This document shows positions 31,290 through 42,500 of a DNA stretch of 64,000 nucleotides, piece after piece. A program made the translations under genes and the position numbers. This DNA is from Desmodesmus armatus (lineage: Eukaryota > Chlorophyta > Chlorophyceae > Sphaeropleales > Scenedesmaceae): NCBI GenBank assembly GCA_007449985.2, contig VIIQ02000044.1, positions 1-64,000 of the forward strand, read 5' to 3'. How positions within the stretch are numbered: position 1 is the first letter of the stretch; every line of letters begins with the position of its first letter. Below the pieces are notes generated by a model, which had not been told where the DNA came from, did no database searches, and worked only from the letters and a program-made list of their open reading frames with translations.

Positions 31290-33759
31290 CTAGCTAGCCC
31301 TGCTCACCCACGTCAGCTGCTTGCCGCTGGTCACCTTCACATACTCTGCACTCCCTTCTGTCAGCACACAGAAGCAGCTCTGCTTCACACTGTACTTCTT
31401 GAATGGCACCTTCCTTTTGGGAAGGGTGAGCGTCTCTGCATCTGCGGATGTCAGCTCTGCCAGGAAGCTCTCCACCTGCTGCTGTGTTTTTGGCTGTTTT
31501 GCTCCTGCTGCAGCAGCTTCTGGTGCTACCCAGCCTGTGAGTGCAGTGATGCGCTTCACCACCACCTTGACTCCCGAGGCAATAGAGCCGCCCTCGGTTG
31601 CCAGCTGAACAAACATGAGCAGTTTTACAAACTGCCCACCGACCTCCTGTGTGACCAGCAGCAGCTGCTGATGGGCTGAGACAGCTGGGGCAACGGCACC
31701 AGCTTCTGTTGCCACTGGTGCTGCTGCTGTTGATGGCCCTGCTGCTGCTGTTGCTAGCAGCATCAGCGCTGATGGTTCTTCTGAAGAACCAGAGTCAGCC
31801 GCTGCTGCTGGTGCTGCCGCTGGGCCCAAGCCACCTGCATGGTACAAAAGCAGCCGCTTACAGCTTGATCAGTGCTGTGACCGGTGGATTTACACCGCAA
31901 CTCCAACCCAAGGGCTTGGCCGATCTCTCTAGTGAGTAGGAGGCACCGCTGCTCCGAGTAGTGCAGGAAATGCAGCATGCATCCCGCCACCCACACAATT
32001 ACTGCCTTGGTTGAATCTCATCATCGGGCCCTACCTGCTGCAGACATTGTGCGCCGTTTCTTGTTGGCGCCAGAGCCCTCAGGCAGTGCTACACCACTGG
32101 CCAGGGCGCGGCGGTCCGACGCCTGCAAGCCCTGTGCGGCGCTGGGTCCACCTGCCAGCAAGGCAGCAGTAACAGGGCAAGAACAAGGCGCGGCGTTCGA
32201 TGGCGCCATCATGGCTGGCAGCCAGCGGCATTCAGCAGTGTCACACTGTGGTTCGACCACCCAAACAGAATAGTTATATGCCATCAGGCTGACACAAGCT
32301 TAACCTACACCACCAGGCTTAGTCAGAGGTCACATGCACGGCATGGTCAGCTCGTTCAGCCTGGGAGACCGTTATAGCCAACATGGTGGTTTGAATGCCT
32401 ACGGGTTCGAAGCCACGCAGAGACTCAACCAAACTCTGGCCGTAACTTGAGGGTTTCAAATGCCACTCGTAGTACAAGCCACACCACAAGTAGCACAGCA
32501 TATTTTAATACCTCCTGCTCGTTCTGTTCGTACCTCCTGCTCTGGCAGCGTCATCCCGGTTGCGCTTGGCTGTGCTCGCTCCTGCAGCATTGGGGCCTGA
32601 TGCCGCATATGCGGATGCATCTGCCGCTGCTGCTTGCACCTCAGGTGGTGAGTCATCCTCGTCAGCCTCCTCGTGCTCTTCAGACAAGCCAGACTGCTGC
32701 ACAGATGAGTCATCATCTTCCGATGATTCTTTGAAAGACTCCTCAAAATCAGCCCTTGCACGCTGTTCAGGGAACGGGCAGCCGGCCTCGCTTAGCGCGG
32801 TGTGCAGCACACCCGTCCCACACTGTCTACACAGAATCTCAAACACCTTGTAAGATGGCGTCCCAATGTCAAACCTGCAAGAAGGTTGATGGTGCACCTG
32901 TGGATTGTGAGGAACACTAATTGATTCTCACAATCCCTTACGGGCCGTAAGCCCAAGCCTTAGCAATTGCATGCAACTGAGGCGCCACCTCAGTGTGCAC
33001 GGTGCACACATCGTGGTTGTCCCCGTTCCAGACTAGAGAGAGAACAGATTGTGGTAGATTTGGCACTGGTGACAGAGACAGAGACCCATTTCCTGCCAGT
33101 CCCTGCCAGGACTGAGTCGCTTATGTCCAGTACAGCTAGCCTATGGGCCATACAATGCCGCACTCATGCAGCCGCATGTGTCTCTTGACGGCATGTGCGG
33201 CATCCATCACGAATGGTTCAAAGCGCTTGCCAGCAGGCATCCACGAGGGGCTGTGCACCCTCAGGCTTGTGGTGCCCGTTTGTTTGAGACACTTACTTGA
33301 ACCAGTGCTCCTTGACACGAGGGGGTTTCCCGCACAAGCAACAGCCGCTTGTTGCCCCAGTGGGTCTCCTGGCTCTGAGGATCTCCATGTCTGTGGGGAC
33401 ACTCAGGTGGTAGAATTGGAAGATGCCATGCTCCGAGCCTAGGTCGTTGAACTTGTCAACTGCTGCTTCCAGAGCTTCACTGGACTCCCAAAACGTGCAA
33501 TCGTGGACTCGCTGCAAGGCACGCTCTCGTAGATCACGTTCCTCATAGTAGTCCAATTCCGTACTGTTCTTCCATGACTCCAGGCGCTCGCTGTCCCTGC
33601 AGAAGGCAGAGAACATATCAAGGTGTGAGCGTGCGATCCGAACCAGTTCGACGTAAGTCCGAACCACCCCTGATGGAGCAACAAGCCCTCAAACATGTTG
33701 AGGAGGAAGGTAAAGCTCGCTGGTCCATACCTTTTTGCCCAGAAGTAAGGCCGAGGCAT
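31290..33759 (-). CDS. Unknown multi-exon protein with Cys pairs and acidic stretch
   Basis: I do not recognise the family. Exons on the minus strand: 33759-33731 (MPRPYFWAKR), 33596-33297 (ERLESWKNSTELDYYEERDL through CCLCGKPPRVKEHWF), possibly 33250-33150 (PAGKRFEPFVMDAAHAVKRH), 32874-32534 (FDIGTPSYKVFEILCRQCGT, then a Ser/Glu/Asp-rich stretch), 32151-32035 (GANKKRRTMSAAG, a nuclear-signal-like basic patch) and 31834-31290 (VKVVVKRITALTGWV ... FKKYSVKQSCFCVLTEGS, stop). Junctions 1-2 and those joining the last three exons match in phase; those flanking the third do not resolve, and its intron would be only 46 nt. Two CxxC pairs and nearby His hint at metal binding. Composition suggests a nuclear protein. 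It could also derive from a domesticated transposon, but no transposase motif is visible. Confidence 0.5.
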
Positions 33760-35205
33760 GATCGGCAGCTGGATATTAACGCGGCGAGCGTGGCCCAAAG
33801 TCCGACTGCCTTTCAGAGAGTACGATAAAAACTTGTTGTGCCAGTAGACTGACGGACGAGGTGGCGCAATTAATTAGTTTTTCAGAGCGACAGGGCCTAA
33901 TACACCCGTGTTCGTCAGTCCGAGGGAACGATGTCCCGACTACGTCCCAAGCAGCCTCGCCTAACCATTGCACAAAGCGATCAGGAGCCGTTGTCATGTG
34001 CCAAGAGGCGATCAAGTACAAACTTGCACGTGCCACTGTGGACGCAGGGTAGAGGCAGTTCAGGCAGTTGTGGGCAAGATTGCAGGGCAGTAGGCCTGGG
34101 CGCCTGGGGTCCAACTTTATGGATTGAGTTGAGGTGCCCCAACTCAGTAAAGCTGTCAAACCATTGTCAGCCCTGAGGGCGCTGAGGGTTTATGGGGAGG
34201 CGACGCAAGCAGCTCTGAGGCCAACAGGCCGGTGGTAGACTTGGGGTTGTGCCACAAGGTTTGGGGTTCAACCCAGTTCCGTTCAGCTTGAAGCTGTGCT
34301 GCAGCTTTTGCATGCTTACAGGGCAGTGAAGGTGGAGGCTGAGAGGCAGTACAGGCTGCAGGGGTGTAGCTTGAAAGGGTGGTATTCATACCTGTGCCAA
34401 AGGGTTTGTCAAACACAGTGTGTTTGGGTGTGGTGCAGCTATCGCATTCGTCAGGGGCGCTGAGGTAGAGGCTGAAGCAGCTGAGTGGCCCCCAGGGTGG
34501 TGGAGGTTTTGCAGTACGAGGATTGCTGATTGAAAGTGGGCAGTCTGGTCCGTCAGCAGCAGTATGTGGACTGACGTCCTGCTTCCTGACGTCCTGCACC
34601 CAGGAAGCAGGCAGTTACTAGGAAGATGAATTGGGTGAAGATGAGTTGTATTGTTGTGTGTCAGAACGTGACCTGGGCGCTCACTGTATGCTCCCTACTG
34701 TTGGTCTGTCACAGTGTGTAGAGTTTCTCTGTAAGAGTTGTCCTCGGAGAAGGATTCCGCAGGATCCTTCGGAGTGACTGGGGGGCCCCAGAAGAGTAAT
34801 AAATGTGTGAGAAAACGAGTAATTTCCAAAAGGCAAATGTGTGACCTCCTGCAGCTTGCATACGCAGACCCGAAAACCGCACATTCAGCGTGGAATGGCA
34901 ACTAAAAGACCATGAGGGGCCGCAGAAGGACGGCAACGAACAGCAAGCGAAGCAACAGACCGTTGCCACCTGTCTGTCGGGACCGCGTGCAGGAGGCAGA
35001 GGAGAGCCAAGGGCATCGAAATGTGTGATTATTAGCAGGATGTTAGGCAATCGAGGCACATTATGAACACTGCTGCTGAGTTCGACCCAAACGAGGGAAC
35101 ACCACGACCGTGTCACCGAAACAGACACCTGCGCCACCTGGCTGTCGGGCCCTCACACTGCCCAATCAACGGTGCTAACTGATGCCAAGAAAGAGTGCAT
35201 ACATG
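33760..35205. other. Gene-poor stretch with a degenerate copy of the F-box gene 3' end
   Basis: About 34170-34500 repeats phrases from the end and 3' flank of the F-box/ankyrin gene (GAGGGCGCTGAGGGTTTATG, GAGGTAGAGGCTGAAGCAGC, CCCCCAGGGTGGTGG). This suggests a dispersed, decayed duplicate. No intact reading frame or RNA gene is seen. Confidence 0.4.
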
Positions 35206-35690
35206 GGGCATTGCTGCGAATGCATCGCCACCATGTGTATCATTGACCCCAGCTGGGGGTGGGGGGGAGTGTGAGGGGGGTCTCCCCCCTCCACAAAAGA
35301 GGCAGTGGCACTGCTAGTAGCTGCATCGGCACCAAAGCAACGCCAGAAACAACACAGGACATTGCTGCGACTGCATCGCCACCATGTGTATCAATGACCC
35401 CAGCTGGGGGTGGGGGGGAGTGTGAGGGGGGTCTCCCCCCTCCACAAAAGAGGCAGTGGCACTGCTAGTAGCTGCGTCGGCACCAAAGCAACGCCAGAAA
35501 CAACACATGACATTGCTGCGACTGCATCGCCACCATGTGTATCAATGACCCCAGCTGGGGGTGGGGGGGAGTGTGAGGGGGGTCTCCCCCCTCCACAAAA
35601 GAGGCAGTGGCACTGCTAGTAGCTGCGTCGGCACCAAAGCAACGCCAGAAACAACACAAGACAACAGCACTGCATCGCCATCAGGTGCAG
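35206..35690. repeat. 151-bp tandem repeat, three full copies plus a partial
   Basis: Three near-identical units of exactly 151 bp start near 35207, 35358 and 35509; a broken fourth starts near 35660. Each unit contains TGCATCGCCACCATGTGTAT, a G-rich run (GGGGGTGGGGGGGAGTG) and a short inverted repeat GGGGGGTCTCCCCCC. The ORFs it produces end after the same 69 codons in each unit and show no protein character. Confidence 0.95.
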
Positions 35691-36579
35691 CCAGCAGGAA
35701 ACACGCCATCTGGGAGAAGCCACCCCCACAAAGGGGGTCTCCCCCCCCCCCGGGGCCTTGCTAGCCTGCCAGTAGAGACACAACCAGAGGAGCATTCGAA
35801 ACCCCACAGCGGCCTGTTCGACGGGTGTAGCGCAGGAGCGCCGTTTTTTGAGGGAAGCCTCAGCACTCTCCAGCTCTTGAAGGTCAAGGTCACCTTTATC
35901 ACTCAAGGTCACACTCAAGGTCAGCCTTTAGCAAGATTGTGTGCCAGTATGTCTGATGGTGCAGCAGCCAGCATGTGACAGGTTTTGCAGTTCGCAGCAA
36001 AATACGACACGCACAACGGTTGATGAATCCTTTTCTTCACGAGATAAGCTGCTCTGTCACCAATGGCTGTTGGCACCAGCAGTGACAGGTCAGCATCGAG
36101 CCAGCACGCGGGGACATACCCTTGCAACAGTCGTTAAATCAACTGCTACATTTAAATATGATCTCCATGTGCACTGCCGCGCATATCCCGTCCTGTAGTT
36201 GTTGTCGTGATTGGGCGCGAGCACGCAATATAACATGCTGCTGCGTGACTCCCATCACACGGTCAAGCTGTTCTGGTTCATCCGTGCGTTAACTCTGTCA
36301 ATCGTGGCTGTACTAATGCTTTTGTCGTTTTTTTGCGTGTGGTCCAGAGATCATTCACGTCGTTCATTCTTACCAACAAGGAAGTCAGCTGCACAGGTTC
36401 CGTCATCAAGCAGTGAAATTTGCCTGACACGCATCTCCAAAACAATGTTAGGCTGGATTTAGGCACATCCCTAGTCACGATTGCGGAGCGGCAGCTTCCC
36501 GCTCAACGAAGGAGCCGGGGTCCCCACTGTTTCTCATGCTTCGGAACTAAGTAGTGATATAGCAATCAAAAGCTAGAAT
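35691..36579. other. Upstream region of the glyoxal oxidase gene
   Basis: Follows the 151-bp array. It holds a short tandem phrase (GGTCAAGGTCACC / CTCAAGGTCACACTCAAGGTCA, 35880-35930) and no coding segment I can support. The promoter of the oxidase gene should lie in the last few hundred bases. Confidence 0.4.
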
Positions 36580-39500
36580 ATGGTGCCACCTGCACACGCG
36601 CGGTTTTTGCTGCTGCTGTTGGTTGCAGCAGCAGTAGCACAGGCCGCGACTATCGTCAAGACAAACAAAGACGGTGACAGCGTGCCTTGGGCGAAGATCA
36701 GCGATGACAGGTCCAAGTCTGGATATTACGAGCCTTTCGGACAGGCCCCTATCGCAGTGGCACACTCTCTGCAGCTGCCATGTGGCAACAAGTTCCTGAT
36801 GATGGTGAGTGACAGCAGCAGAACTGTGTGGTTCTCAGTGTGGCACTCAGCACATACGTCACCAGTAAGGTTACAGATCCACAGATAAGCGATTTCCTTA
36901 TGCACTGCTTGACACGTTTCTCAGATAACAAGAAATGCATACATGCTACATGATGGTGCAACCACTGATGAGCAGGAGGGGGGGGTGAGGGCTAGGAGAT
37001 CCCCCAAATTTATGCCTCAGCATGGAGCTGCAGTTGGCCTCATACTGTTTGCTGCTGCGTATTACAGGAGTTTGGCCCAACAGGCAAGGAGGGCAAGCTG
37101 ATGCTGCCACACCCTGCTGGCAACGAGAAGGGCAGAAACATTCTGCAGGTGGGCACAACAGCCTGCTAGTGTCACGGCAGTTGGGAACTGCCAGTGTCAC
37201 AGCATTTGCCAACTGCCAGTGTCACAGAAGTTCCCAACTGCCACTGTCACAGAAGTTGGCAGCTGCCAACAGTGAACAAGCTGTGCACTGCTCATGGCCA
37301 GGTTTACACAGCACTGGCAGTCTGTCACCCGCTCCTGGCAGCATGCAGTTGGCCATGACAGCAGCTACTATGGGTCACGTGCTGCAGCACAGATCAGCTG
37401 TGCCTCCTTGGACAGCAGCACACAAGCTGCCTCACTGTCGCAAAGCACAGACACAATGACCCATACTATGACAGCATGTATCACTGCATGCTGCCACAAC
37501 ATGGGGTTGCATCCATACACCCATGCGTCAATGCATTCATGCGCCCAAGCGTCCATGCATCCATCCGTCCACCCGTCCATGCATCCATGCAGGTTTCATG
37601 CAGGTCACCGTACGGTACGACCGTGACTTTAACACCCTGGACTGACATGCCCACCGACGTCAACAAAGCACAGGCACAATTGAACAGCACACATCACTGC
37701 ATGCTGACGGACAAACTTGCATCCATGAACCATGCGCCCACACGTCCATGCATGTGTCCCGCAGGTGTATGACCGTGACTTTGACACCTGGACTGACGTG
37801 CCCACCAACGTCAACAGCGTGTGTGGTGGATGGGCCAGATTGGCCAACGGCCAGGTTGGGCTGTTTGCAGGACACTATGCCACTCTGGACGTTTATCAGG
37901 TTGGTGATGGGACTATGTCCTCAATGTCTGTGCTGCACTGTACTGTGTAATGCCGATTTAACATTCACCTCTTCCTCACACACATAGGACTATATTGGTA
38001 TGCCTGCTGGAACTGCTTGCATGTGACTCGCATGTATTCCATACATTCAACAAACACACGCATGTAAGCTTCTTGGGGTAGCACTTGCCGTAAGTATTGC
38101 CAGGGTGTTTCCTGCGCTATGTGCCTCTCAGCAGGTGAACATGCGCCTTGTGTTGGTCGTGTGCCATGTATGCAAACCTCCTGCTTGAAACAGTGTTGAT
38201 GGGTGACAGCAAGGTGTCTTTATCAACTTGGGTTTCCTCCTGCTGAATGCTGACATTGTCCCCCTCCCCCCCACTGTGGGGCCCACACACCCCCACACAC
38301 ACGCTCCCTCATCCTGCTTGCTGACTCCCCCCCCCCCCACCCCCCCACCCCACCCCACACCCCCACCCCACACACGCTCTTGTCCCCCCGGGGTCCCCCC
38401 TTTCAGGTTGATGGCATGAAGGCCATCAGGGTGTTTGACCCATCCACCTTCGGCCTCGCCACCCGCAGCAACCTGACATCCAAGCGCTGGTACCCCTCAA
38501 CCATCACCCTGCCCAACGGTGACATCTACGTCCCTGGTGAGGGGGTTTAGGTAGTGACAGGCAGGGCTGAGCCCTAGGGTTGGCGGCTTCGTGTTGCATC
38601 TGTGCGCTCAATTTGGTGGTTCGGGTATTGAAATACAGGGCTGGCGGTTGGCAGCTGGGGTTTTGGATTTGACTTTGTGTGTTCAACTTGGTGCTCAGCC
38701 TGCGGCAGCGGCGGCAGGTAAATGCGTCCAACATTTGCACACCTTCATACCCAATAAGGCACATGCAAACACAGCCTGCATAACCTGACCTCCTCCACAC
38801 AGACCCGAGAGACTGGGGTACGGCAGGCCCCTCGGGGCAACCTCATGAGCCCTTGGCTCGCTGGCTAGTGCTGAGGTTTGATCCCCTCCCTGTTTGCTGT
38901 GCAATTACTGTATTGCACTGAACTGTACTGTACTGTATGACATGCACAACTGCTGCTGTCCCTGTGGGTGGCACTTGGCACCAGAGACGCCCCGGTATTT
39001 ACTATATAGGCTCAGTAAGCACCTGTAGCACCACAACAATAAAGAAAGCAACAAACAAAGAAGAATACATAATACAAAAAGAAGGTACACATTGAATTAA
39101 AGAAATATTCAATTCAGAAAATAATAAACATAATAATAATAAAATAATATACATAAAAATTTTTTATCTCAGGTTCCGGGGGACTCAGCAGGTTGCTGAG
39201 CTCCAGCTGTGCTCATGTAAATGCCGGGGGGAGCTGCTGCAGGCACAACGGTTGTGGCTGCACAGCTGTACAGGTACTGCTGGGCTGGGGCTGCTGTTGA
39301 AGGGGCACAGTCCCCTGTGCAGCTGGAACACAGGTTAGCACAGCAGCAGCCAGCCGCATTGCTGGATGCACCGTGAAGGATACGTATGCATGCGGGTAAC
39401 AATGCAGCGTGGTGAGGCCAGGCTGCTGCCCATAGCAGCAGCGATGGCTGAACGATGGTTGTTGCAAGTAGTCAAGCAGCGTCGCTTGCAACCTACGCAG

Positions 39501-42500
39501 ATGCAGGGCCCGTTAACGGTGGAAAACGCGTGTATCTGAGACTGTTGAGCGTGCGATCTCTGTTCCTAGGTGCAGGACCTAAACATAATAATAATAAACA
39601 TAATAAACATAATAAACATAATAATAATAAACATAATAATAATAAAATAATAAACAAAGAAGTGATGTTGTCCCTGTAGGTGGCACTTGGCACCAGAGGC
39701 CCCCGGTATTTGGCCCAAGGCGGAGGGTGCTGACATCTACACACATGCCTATGACAAGGTCACTCGTGTGAAAACCAACTCCGAGCTGCACAATGCTGGC
39801 CTGGGCAACTGGTACATTGGTGAGTGTGGGCCGGTCCAGTTTGTGGCACAGCTGTTGAGTTTGCATGGATTAGTAACTTGCTGAAGCACCAGCTCATCAT
39901 CTACAGGCCTGTCAACTTTGACGTTGTGGCTCGAGTAGGGTTTTCTGTGTCAGAGTCTGTCGAGTAATGTTTTCTGTGCCTGTTGCTTTTGGACACAGTC
40001 TGCATCTGAAGACAGCCAGCCTGCACTGTTTGTGCCCGGGCAGTAAGGACTACTAATGTGTGCGCGTGTTCTTCCTGTTCTGCTGCTGTGTAGGTGCCCT
40101 GGTGCTGCCTTCCGGCCAGGTGCTGATGAGCAATGCACGGATGCTGCAGGTAGGCTGGCTGCCACAGCAAACACTGCGCCATTCTGGGAACGTGCGGATT
40201 GAGGCTGAGCGGTAATCGCTGTATCCGAGATTATGGTATTCAGTCTCAATACGCAACATAAATGTGAGGTTTACAACATGGTAGCAACACATGCCTGCGG
40301 CTGAGGCCTGACCGCTGCCCTTGCTTGACCCTGTCTTGCTGCTGTTGTGTGTATTGTGCAGGTGGTGAACCCGTACACAGGGGATGCCTATGCCCAAGCA
40401 CCTCCCCTGCCCGAGCCTGTGAAGGACATGACCTGGGAGTGAGTGCTGTCCTTGACTGAAGAACCTGTTGCAATGCCCAGCCCAATAGTATTTAGCTTAC
40501 TCCCCCAACGCATTGCTGTCGGCAAGGTTGATAGCAGGCTGTACTCCCTGTATAACTAGAACAATCACATTGCCTGTGACCAAGCACCTCCACTGCCAGA
40601 GCCTGTGAAGGACATGACCTGGGAGTGAGTGCTGTCTTTTACAAAAGGATGGTGTAGCACCATCAGAACGTGTTGTGCAACAGCTAGTAGTTGGGGTGCA
40701 TTCAAGGATGCCTGTTGGCGGCCAACAGTCCCTGCCGTCTCTCCCTCTCTGTTCACTCCACTTTATGCCTGCTGAGCCCCTCTCAACTAGCCAAGTGCGC
40801 TTTCCACGACACAGTCACTGTCTGTGACACTGAGTGTTGCTAGGCTGGTGGCGAGGTTGATCATCAGCAAGCTGTACTCCCTGCAAAAACCAACAAACAC
40901 GTTGCAGCAGAGGCGGTGTTCACACTGTGAATGCCCGGGGCATGTTGCTCACAGAACCGCATGATGTTGCTATCCTGCAGATTCCTTCACATGTTCACTC
41001 CCCAAGCAAGCATCAACTCCATTTGCAGTGTGCACATTGTGGCAGGGGCAGTGCGCTGACAGAGCCGCATGATGTTGCTGTCCTGCAGGTTCCCTCGCAT
41101 GGGGCCGCAGGTGCACCTGCGCATGCCTGTGCTGAAGAAGGATAAGTCTGTGCGCGTTGAGTTTATGGCCTTCGGGGGCGGCTGGGTGGACCAGCAACTC
41201 AAAAAGGCTATGGAGGCAACACCACACACAGGTAAGCGACATAAAGCATAACCCCTAGTCCCTGTACATCTCAGATGCCATCTGTGACAAGTGACGGTCA
41301 CTAGTGGCATTGCTGACTGGACAAGAGACATGCTATCCTGCAGGCTGAGAGTATTGCCCAGGGGTGAAAGCGGCCAGCTGCACTACCCACCCCCCCCAGC
41401 CTTGGAACAGCATGTGCAATCATGAGTGACTCACCATTCTTATCACAGCCGCATTGCGGCATCCATACAGCGTGTGAGTGTTCAAGGGTGCCACAACGAG
41501 GGTCATCATGTCTGTACTGCTGTGTGATGCTAGGTCCCAACCGCAACGTCAGTGAGTGGCGTGAGTGTGTGGACAAGTCGGTGCGCATCGGCCTGACCAT
41601 CCACCCAGACGGCCGCCACGTCTTCGACGACAACTGGGTGGTGAGTGGGCTACACATGATGTGCTTGATGATTCTCTGTGATGAAGATGATAGAGGTTTG
41701 ATTACACTCAATTGGTCTGGTTCTTGGCCAGCCTCTGTGGCTGACAGTGCCAGGGCTATTGGGGACGAAGGGGGGTGCATACATCCTGCTGTGTGTTGTT
41801 TTAGCAGGTGCTTGCTTGTTGTCTGTGCTGAGTGTTCTTTGCCAGTCTTTGTAAAGGGTCCCGGTGCGTATGCCTGACGGCTGCCTACCCCAGCACGAGC
41901 AGCAGTAACAAACCCAGGCTCTCATAGTGAATCGTGCTGGCCAGGCCATAACGTAACCACCGTAGAATACAATACTGTGCTGCAACCAGTAAACCTCAAA
42001 CAGCCGTGTGCAAAGAAACACCCAAAGCTGATAGGTTCCATCTACCGTCATGACCCACCCCCTGGTTTGCTGTGTGTTGAACCTATGTCCCTGCAGGTTG
42101 AGCAGATGCCAGGCCCTAGGTGCATCTTTGATGGCACCCTGCTGCCCAACGGACACATTGTTTTGACAGGAGGCCAGAAGGTGAATCCTGACTGACTGCC
42201 TTGTTGATCGCACCTCAGCCGTATGAACCTTGGACACAAGCTTGAATGCTGTTGCAGCACATGCCTGAGGGCAAAGCTTCCGTACTGGCGCCCTGTAAAC
42301 ATATCCAGAGTGTCGTGGCATGTAAAGAGCATGCATCTCCTGAGGCTCCTGAGGCTGTGCAGCCTGTGTCTTAGATTGGTTTCTCACCATACTCAGAGTG
42401 CTTCTAGCGCTTGCCGCACTGAGTATGGCCATCGTGAATGAATGATCAGGGTTTAGGGTTTAGGGTTTAGGGTTTACATTCAGTCATGATCGCCAGCACC

